This document shows positions 6,146 to 10,000 of a stretch of 10,000 nt of DNA, piece after piece. Below the pieces are notes generated by a model that worked only from the letters and a program-made list of their open reading frames with translations, ran no database searches and was not told where the DNA came from. Source of the stretch: Kiritimatiellota bacterium (GTDB lineage Bacteria; Verrucomicrobiota; Kiritimatiellia; JAAZAB01); contig VSJD01000156.1 of the NCBI GenBank assembly GCA_008636095.1, forward strand, positions 1-10,000. The letters are read 5' to 3'. Position 1 is the first letter of the stretch, and each line of letters opens with the position of its first letter. A program made the position numbers and the translations under genes.

Positions 6146-6149
6146 CTGA
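5923..6149 (+). pseudogene. Small ORF, probably frameshifted by a palindromic insertion
   Basis: GAGGAG (5909-5914) lies 8 nt before ATG 5923, a good ribosome-binding site. The uninterrupted frame gives 72 residues (to 6141) starting MNQEAATKTYLDSLPPD, and then turns protein-unlike. From 6027 another frame reads EDLQVYPKFHHLPAKERRW and continues AIADAVDKYGKP to a stop at 6149; this is charged and soluble-looking. Removing 5974-6026 (53 nt, two hairpins) would join the two halves in frame into a ~58-residue protein. I do not recognise the product. The last ~10 residues come from the heptad repeat. It could instead be an intact small gene of no known family, or no gene at all. Confidence 0.4.
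5974..6026. repeat. Short palindromic element inserted in the small ORF
   Basis: It contains CTCTT-GGCG-AAGAG (5989-6002) and GCCTT-GTGTG-AAGGC (6007-6021), both perfect hairpins, between CCTGCCGTAG on the left and GGCGGG on the right. The general form (CTGCCGTAG ... GAAGGCGG) looks like a dispersed intergenic palindrome. Its borders are judged from where protein-like reading is lost and regained. Confidence 0.45.
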
Positions 6150-6164
6150 GTAGTTACTATTTTG

Positions 6165-6193
6165 TTGACATCCGGCGTCAATGAACGTATAGT
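6165..6193 (+). promoter_or_regulatory. Sigma70-type promoter of the DeoR-aminotransferase operon
   Basis: TTGACA (6165-6170), a 17-nt spacer and TATAGT (6188-6193) match the consensus at 11 of 12 positions. Transcription should start near 6200. The -35 also sits in a small inverted repeat, TTGAC-N7-GTCAA (6165-6181). Confidence 0.8.
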
Positions 6194-6219
6194 TCATGAC
6201 AAATGAACAAACAGTTCAT
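6181..6219. promoter_or_regulatory. Tandem palindromic operators, probable DeoR autoregulation site
   Basis: Two sites of the form ATGAAC-N5-GTTCAT lie at 6181-6197 (spacer GTATA) and 6203-6219 (spacer AAACA). Both have perfect 6-bp arms, and their centres are 22 bp apart, about two helical turns. The first covers the -10 hexamer and the second covers the region just downstream of the expected transcription start. This is the layout of a repressor site, and the adjacent gene encodes a DeoR-type regulator. Confidence 0.75.
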
Positions 6220-6225
6220 TGCGAT

Positions 6226-6990
6226 ATGAAACCGGAAATCCGTCAACAACAGCTTATGAACCGCCTGCGGGCGGTGGAGCGGGAGTGGCGCGTGGACGAA
6301 TTGGCCCGCGTGCTCAAGGTTTCGCCGCTCACCATCCGCCGCGATCTGGACGTCCTGGCCCGTGCCGGCGTCATTGTTCGCACCTTGGGCGGATGCCTCG
6401 CGCTGGGCCGTACCCAGAACGCCGTGTACCAGAAACGGATCATTACTCAGTTCGAACTCAAACAGGCCATCGGTCGCGCCGCGGCCCGGGAAGTCCACTC
6501 CGGCGATACGCTCCTGATTAACGACGGCTCGACCACCTTTCACATGGCATCCTGCCTGGGCGAATGCGGACCCATCACGGTCTATACCAATTCCGTGGCC
6601 ATGATCGGCGAATTCAGCCGCTTTGAAAACGTGCGCCTGTTCCTGTTGGGGGGCGAATACCACCGCGACCTTTACTACCTCGGTGGCGGACTCATGACCG
6701 GGGTATTGGAAACCGTCCGCGCCGATACGGTGTTCCTCGGCGCCGATGGCGTCAATGCGCGTGGCCACTGCCTAGCCTTGAACCCCGACGCGGCCCGCGA
6801 CGCACGGATGATGCTCCGCCGCGCCCGACGTAAAATTCTACTGGCCGATACCACCAAAGTCGGCAACCGCGCGGGCGCCGTGTACGGCGCGTTACAGGAT
6901 TTTGATCTCTGGATCACGACGCCGGGCATGCCCCGCGCCATGTTCAAACGCCTGCGTCAAGCAACAACCATTCGGGAGGTTACGCCATGA
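6226..6990 (+). CDS. DeoR-family transcriptional repressor
   Basis: From ATG 6226 the protein has 254 residues. The N-terminal winged helix-turn-helix (~4-58) includes WRVDELARVLKVSPLTIRRD (21-40), the DeoR signature, followed by the LARAGVIVRTLGG wing. The sensor domain has the usual sugar-phosphate-type landmarks: NDGSTT (99-104), VYTNSVAM (119-126), LLGGEYHRD (140-148), GADGV (172-176) and LADTTKVG (206-213). DeoR repressors generally respond to phosphorylated sugars or related intermediates; the effector here is unknown. An in-frame ATG at 6196 would add 10 residues but lies at or before the predicted transcription start and inside the first operator, so 6226 is preferred even though it lacks a clear Shine-Dalgarno sequence. 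The stop overlaps the next start (ATGA), so it is co-transcribed with the aminotransferase. Confidence 0.9.
   Translation: MKPEIRQQQLMNRLRAVEREWRVDELARVLKVSPLTIRRDLDVLARAGVIVRTLGGCLALGRTQNAVYQKRIITQFELKQAIGRAAAREVHSGDTLLINDGSTTFHMASCLGECGPITVYTNSVAMIGEFSRFENVRLFLLGGEYHRDLYYLGGGLMTGVLETVRADTVFLGADGVNARGHCLALNPDAARDARMMLRRARRKILLADTTKVGNRAGAVYGALQDFDLWITTPGMPRAMFKRLRQATTIREVTP
6974..6980 (+). promoter_or_regulatory. Strong ribosome-binding site of the aminotransferase
   Basis: GGGAGGT lies 6 nt before ATG 6987, within the last codons of the DeoR gene. With the 4-nt ATGA overlap it supports translational coupling. Confidence 0.75.
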
Positions 6991-8351
6991 GTTATGATAT
7001 TGCCTGGGCCAGGGTCAACCTGAAGAACGTGCCGCACCTTGTGACGCCGGAAATTCCGGGACCGAAATCACTTGAATTGCATGGGCGCGCTTCCAAAATC
7101 ATGAAGGGCTATTCCGGTCAGGTGAAGCTGTTCCCGGTTGTGTTTGACAAGGGCTACGGCTGTACCCTGACCGATGTGGACGGCAACACCTACCTTGATT
7201 TCTCTTCCGGCATTTACGTGACCACCCTTGGCCACTGCCATCCCAAAGTCACCGAGGCTGTGCAGAAAGCCGCGGGCCAGCTGATGAACTGCCACGACTT
7301 TACGACACCCATTAAGCTCGAATTACTTGAAAAACTTACGTCCGTCCTGCCGGGCGACCTCTCCGGCATTCAGCTTTACGACAGCGGCACGACGGCCGTC
7401 GAGGCCGCGTTGCGTGTGTGCCGCGCGGCCACGGGCAAACACGAATTCCTGTCCTGCTACGGCGACTTCCATGGCAAGTCGGGCCATGCCGTGAGCCTGG
7501 CGCGCATGAATCGAACTAACGGACCGACCCGCGAGGCGGGATTTTACATGGTCCCGCGGCCCAATCCCTACCGACCGCTCTTCAAAAAGTCCGACGGCAC
7601 GATTGATACGGATGCCTATATCCGTTTTTTTGACGAATTCATCACCGAAGCCACCACCGGCCAGGTTGCGGCCATCGTGCTTGAACCGATTCAAGGCTGG
7701 GCCGGATCAATCTTGCCGCCCGACGATTTCTTCCCCAAACTGCGCCAGTGGTGCGACAAACGCAAATACCTGCTGGTGGCCGACGAAGTCCTGACCTCCA
7801 TGGGGCGCACGGGCAAATACCTGGCCATGGAGCACTGGAACACCCTGCCGGACGTTGTGACCTTAGGCAAGGGCTTCGGCAACGGATTTCCCGTGACGGC
7901 CATGGTGGTGCGCAAGCCTTATGCGAACGCGGTGGAAAACATCAGCGCCTCCACCAGCTACGGCGGCAATCCGATGGCCTGCGCCGCAGCACTGGCTTCG
8001 ATCGTTGCCATTGAGGAAGAAGGCCTGCTTGAAAATGCCAAACGCCTGGAGGACTTCTTCATACCGCGCATGGAGAAGATGAAACGGGAACATAAAATCA
8101 TCGGCGACGTCCGCTGCAAGGGCTGTCTCATGGGGATCGAACTCGTCAAGGATCGCAATACGAAAGAGCCGTTTGACGAAGCCGGCAAACAGGTCTACCA
8201 ACGCGCGTTCCGCAAGGGGCTGGCTTGGATTCCGGCCGGTCATATCCTGCGCATGAGCCCACCCATTGTCATGGACGTGGATGTGGCCGCCAAGTGCATG
8301 GATATGATTGACGAGGCCATCGGGGAAACCGAGAAAGAATTAGGATACTAA
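6987..8351 (+). CDS. Class-III PLP-dependent aminotransferase (GabT/dialkylglycine decarboxylase-like)
   Basis: The protein has 454 residues, a usual length for class-III (omega) aminotransferases. Landmarks in order are DVDGNTYLDFSSG (63-75), LGHCHPKV (81-88), the phosphate-binding turn DSGTTAVEAALR (132-143), GDFHGKSGH (159-167, His162 stacking on PLP), LEPIQGWAG (232-240), VADEV with Asp266 near the PLP nitrogen, and LGKGFGNGFP with the PLP lysine Lys295. The C-terminal domain has IGDVRCKGCLMGIELVKDR (372-390), which resembles 2,2-dialkylglycine decarboxylases and GABA aminotransferases. In the SGTTA turn the usual Glu after SGT is Thr136. It transfers an amino group between an amine or amino acid and a keto acid; the substrate is not decidable here. 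It forms an operon with the DeoR gene. Confidence 0.93.
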   Translation: MSYDIAWARVNLKNVPHLVTPEIPGPKSLELHGRASKIMKGYSGQVKLFPVVFDKGYGCTLTDVDGNTYLDFSSGIYVTTLGHCHPKVTEAVQKAAGQLMNCHDFTTPIKLELLEKLTSVLPGDLSGIQLYDSGTTAVEAALRVCRAATGKHEFLSCYGDFHGKSGHAVSLARMNRTNGPTREAGFYMVPRPNPYRPLFKKSDGTIDTDAYIRFFDEFITEATTGQVAAIVLEPIQGWAGSILPPDDFFPKLRQWCDKRKYLLVADEVLTSMGRTGKYLAMEHWNTLPDVVTLGKGFGNGFPVTAMVVRKPYANAVENISASTSYGGNPMACAAALASIVAIEEEGLLENAKRLEDFFIPRMEKMKREHKIIGDVRCKGCLMGIELVKDRNTKEPFDEAGKQVYQRAFRKGLAWIPAGHILRMSPPIVMDVDVAAKCMDMIDEAIGETEKELGY

Positions 8352-8369
8352 GAAATGCAGAAGGTAGAA

Positions 8370-8398
8370 TCCGCCGTTGCACAAGGAGCTATGGCGGA
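8370..8398. repeat. TCCGCC...GGCGGA hairpin after the aminotransferase
   Basis: TCCGCC (8370-8375) and GGCGGA (8393-8398) form a 6-bp stem beginning 18 nt after the stop codon. No T tract follows, so it is either a factor-independent stop of poor quality or another dispersed palindrome like those at 2619-2635 and 5362-5376. Confidence 0.45.
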
Positions 8399-8429
8399 CA
8401 AGTGCAGAATAAAGAAACTTGGAGCGTTT

Positions 8430-8493
8430 GTCATTCCCATGAAAATGGGAATCCAGAAAAGCCGGACTGGATTCCAGCCTTCGCGGGAATGAC
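8430..8493. repeat. ATTCCC/GGGAAT palindromic repeat (dRS3-like pair)
   Basis: Two 27-nt arms (8430-8456 and 8467-8493) are inverted copies differing at six positions. Both end in GTCATTCCC and GGAATCCAG (or complements), separated by AAAAGCCGGA. The left arm itself is a hairpin, ATTCCCAT-GAAA-ATGGGAAT. ATTCCC-N8-GGGAAT is the core of the neisserial dRS3 repeat, and similar GTCATTCCCGCG-type repeats are widespread in other bacteria. The region 8352-8591 has no gene. Confidence 0.75.
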
Positions 8494-8551
8494 AGACGTA
8501 TAACATGGTTCAAAATTTCAAATATGTTTGGATAGTATTGTGAATCTTGTG

Positions 8552-8567
8552 TCCGTCAGCTGACGGA
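8552..8567. promoter_or_regulatory. Perfect 16-bp palindrome upstream of the Gfo/Idh/MocA gene
   Basis: TCCGTCAGCTGACGGA is fully self-complementary. It lies 25 nt before ATG 8592 and could be an operator or another member of the intergenic palindromes. It differs from the ATGAAC-N5-GTTCAT sites, so control by the same DeoR protein is not supported here. Confidence 0.4.
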
Positions 8568-8591
8568 TGGCAAATATTTCAGATTGAAATT

Positions 8592-9743
8592 ATGAAAACT
8601 ATAAAATTCGGAATAATCGGTGCAGGGCTCATGGGACGTGAATTTGCCTCGGCCGCGGCACGGTGGTGCCATCTCCTGGATATGCCGGCGCGGCCTGAAC
8701 TCGTTGCGGTTTGCGACAAAAATCCGTCCATCTTGGACTGGTATAAAAGCAATTTTTCGTCTATCCGCCAATACACGGATGATTACCGTACATTGCTTGC
8801 CAATCAGGACGTGGACGCGGTCTATTGCGCCGTGCCGCACAATCTCCATGAAGAAATTTACTGCGCCATCATAAAATCCAGCAAGCATCTGATGGGCGAA
8901 AAGCCGTTCGGCATTGATTTGAAAGCCAACTCGGCAATCATGGCGGAGCTTCGGCGTCATCCGTCCGTTTTTGCGCGGGGCTCTTCCGAATTCCCGTTTT
9001 TCCCTGCCGTTCAACGGATTGCCACCATGATTGAGAAAAGCGCGTTTGGCCAGGTTATTGAAGTCAATGCCGCTTTTCTGCATTCCAGTGATTTGGACCC
9101 AACCAAACCGATTAATTGGAAGCGCATGGTGGAAATCAACGGCGAATACGGGGTGATGGGCGACCTGGGAATGCATGTTTGCCATGTGCCGTTCCGGGCC
9201 GGCTGGATTCCCAAAAACGTGCGGGCCATTCTTTCGGATATTGTCAAGGAGCGTCCGGACGGAAAAGGAGGCAAAGTTCCCTGCCGGACATGGGATAACG
9301 CCACGCTGTTATGCGAAACTATTGACCCCATAAGCGGCGAATTGTTTCCCATGACCTTGAAAACCCAGCGGATCGCGCCCGGCGAAAAGAACACCTGGCG
9401 AATAGAGATATTTGGAACCAAAGCAAGCGCAAGGTTTTCCACCAAGAATCCAAAATGCCTTGAGATTATGGAATATCATGGCAAGGAGCAGGTCTGGCAG
9501 AGAATGGATGTCGGTTATGAGCCGGCTTTTAAGACAATTACGGGCGGCATTTTTGAGTTCGGATTCACCGACGCGATTCTGCAGATGTGGGCGGCTTTCA
9601 TTTATGAAATGGTGGAAGGCAAGTCTTTACAAAAGTTTGCCGCCTGCGTCACGCCAGCGGAAACGGCGATAAGTCACAAGCTTTTTACGGCGGCGTTAAC
9701 GTCGCATGCGGGAAAAGTAGTTGGATCGGTTTTGGAAGTTTGA
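8592..9743 (+). CDS. Gfo/Idh/MocA family NAD(P)-dependent oxidoreductase
   Basis: From ATG 8592 the protein has 383 residues. It opens with the dinucleotide-binding strand and loop KFGIIGAGLMGREFA (5-19). Next come VDAVYCAVPHNLHEE (74-88) and GEKPFG (102-107), whose Lys104 is the catalytic-site lysine of this family. The C-terminal alpha/beta domain includes GVMGDLGMHVCHVPF (187-201), with Asp191 and His195 in the usual substrate-binding place. Members oxidise or reduce sugars, inositols and related cyclic polyols; the substrate is unknown. An in-frame TTG at 8547 would extend the N-terminus through a 16-bp palindrome and is unlikely, because homology begins at MKTIKFGIIG. No good Shine-Dalgarno sequence is visible. 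GC content by eye is lower than in the aminotransferase gene. Confidence 0.9.
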   Translation: MKTIKFGIIGAGLMGREFASAAARWCHLLDMPARPELVAVCDKNPSILDWYKSNFSSIRQYTDDYRTLLANQDVDAVYCAVPHNLHEEIYCAIIKSSKHLMGEKPFGIDLKANSAIMAELRRHPSVFARGSSEFPFFPAVQRIATMIEKSAFGQVIEVNAAFLHSSDLDPTKPINWKRMVEINGEYGVMGDLGMHVCHVPFRAGWIPKNVRAILSDIVKERPDGKGGKVPCRTWDNATLLCETIDPISGELFPMTLKTQRIAPGEKNTWRIEIFGTKASARFSTKNPKCLEIMEYHGKEQVWQRMDVGYEPAFKTITGGIFEFGFTDAILQMWAAFIYEMVEGKSLQKFAACVTPAETAISHKLFTAALTSHAGKVVGSVLEV

Positions 9744-9759
9744 AGCATTGAGATAATAT

Positions 9760-9765
9760 AGGAGG
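9760..9765 (+). promoter_or_regulatory. Consensus ribosome-binding site of the FAD oxidoreductase
   Basis: AGGAGG lies 5 nt before ATG 9771. It is the strongest Shine-Dalgarno sequence in the window and supports this start and efficient translation from a shared transcript. Confidence 0.8.
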
Positions 9766-9770
9766 AAAAA

Positions 9771-10000
9771 ATGCAACGGTTTTCTAAAAACTTTTCTAAT
9801 TTACCAAAGCGCGGCAGGTACGATGTGGTTATAGTCGGCGCCGGACCGTCAGGTATATGCGCGGCAATAGCTTCTTCCAGAGCAGGCGCCAAAACACTTT
9901 TGATAGAGCGCTACGGTTTCCCGGGCGGAGTTGCAACTACCGCATGCTGTCCGCATCTTATGGGTTTTGCGGCGGCAGGCGGAAAACAGGTTGTAAGCGG
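9771..10000 (+). CDS. FAD-dependent oxidoreductase, N-terminal part
   Basis: Seventy-six codons are visible before the right edge. After a short hydrophilic start, residues 17-35 ([19 protein letters not shown]) form the Rossmann FAD-binding motif GxGxx[16 protein letters not shown] follows (44-58), with the acidic residue that binds the ribose and the GG motif of the FAD_oxidored (PF12831-type) group. Such proteins are often found beside Gfo/Idh/MocA dehydrogenases in polysaccharide- or polyol-degrading bacteria. The gap of 27 nt to the preceding gene suggests one operon. The C-terminus, and so the subfamily, lies outside the window. Confidence 0.85.
   Translation, partial: MQRFSKNFSNLPKRGRYDVVIVGAGPSGICAAIASSRAGAKTLLIERYGFPGGVATTACCPHLMGFAAAGGKQVVS

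Noticed and set aside
6178..6768. 196-codon open frame on the minus strand opposite the DeoR gene
   Set aside because: It is antisense to a gene with clear domain motifs, shows no recognisable domain, and is open because of the GC-rich codon pattern of the true gene.
7863..8243. Minus-strand 126-codon frame opposite the aminotransferase
   Set aside because: Antisense to conserved class-III aminotransferase sequence, with no independent support.
8547..8591. TTG start extending the Gfo/Idh/MocA protein by 15 residues
   Set aside because: The extension is encoded by a palindrome and lacks homology; the ATG at 8592 begins the canonical dinucleotide-binding strand.
8556..9185. 209-codon minus-strand frame opposite the Gfo/Idh/MocA gene
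   Set aside because: The sense strand has an unambiguous dinucleotide-binding fold; the antisense frame has no motif or ribosome-binding site.
1..10000. tRNA, rRNA, transposase, integrase, toxin-antitoxin or defence genes
   Set aside because: Both strands were read for these. None of the frames or gaps shows matching motifs or cloverleaf structure.

Overview
The window looks like chromosomal DNA of a Gram-negative, probably environmental or uncultured bacterium. It has moderately GC-rich protein-coding DNA, an exported metalloprotease with an outer-membrane-type C-terminus, a DciA-type replication protein and a DeoR-controlled catabolic gene set. Intergenic gaps are crowded with short palindromic and tandem repeats. 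The gene mix would suit the Planctomycetes-Verrucomicrobia-Lentisphaerae/Kiritimatiellae or Omnitrophota neighbourhood, but that placement is an inference from style. There is no rRNA or other marker in the window.

Left part, minus strand: positions 1-2538 hold the first ~846 codons of a large secreted protein that continues beyond the left edge. It has a signal peptide, an HEYAH gluzincin metallopeptidase domain, a TolB-like beta-propeller and the start of a probable beta-barrel. Upstream of it, after a repeat-rich gap, lies an MscS-type channel fused to a C-terminal cyclic-nucleotide-binding domain (2788-4257). A divergent intergenic region (4258-4527) separates this from the plus-strand genes. 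It carries a plausible promoter for the channel gene and an 18-bp tandem repeat.

Middle, plus strand: a YgjP/DUF45 zinc metalloprotease-like gene (4528-5301), a DUF721/DciA-like gene (5449-5880), and a small, probably disrupted ORF (5923-6149). The gaps here are filled by 7-bp-periodic repeats arranged as inverted arms around GC-rich hairpins. Two of these repeats supply the stop codon of the preceding gene.

Right part, plus strand: a DeoR-family repressor gene (6226-6990) with an easily read promoter (TTGACA, 17 bp, TATAGT) overlapped by two identical-architecture palindromes, ATGAAC-N5-GTTCAT, with centres 22 bp apart. It overlaps by 4 nt a class-III PLP aminotransferase (6987-8351). After a gap with three palindromic elements come a Gfo/Idh/MocA oxidoreductase (8592-9743) and, 27 nt later, the start of an FAD-dependent oxidoreductase (9771 to the edge). 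Together these look like a regulated catabolic locus for a sugar, amino sugar or polyol-like substrate that is oxidised and transaminated. The substrate cannot be read from the sequence.

The points most worth checking are the self-contained DeoR operator pair, the heptad-periodic inverted repeats, a 53-bp palindromic insertion that seems to have frameshifted a small gene, and a 15-bp in-frame minisatellite inside the YgjP-like gene. I saw no CRISPR array, transposase, phage gene, tRNA or defence system.
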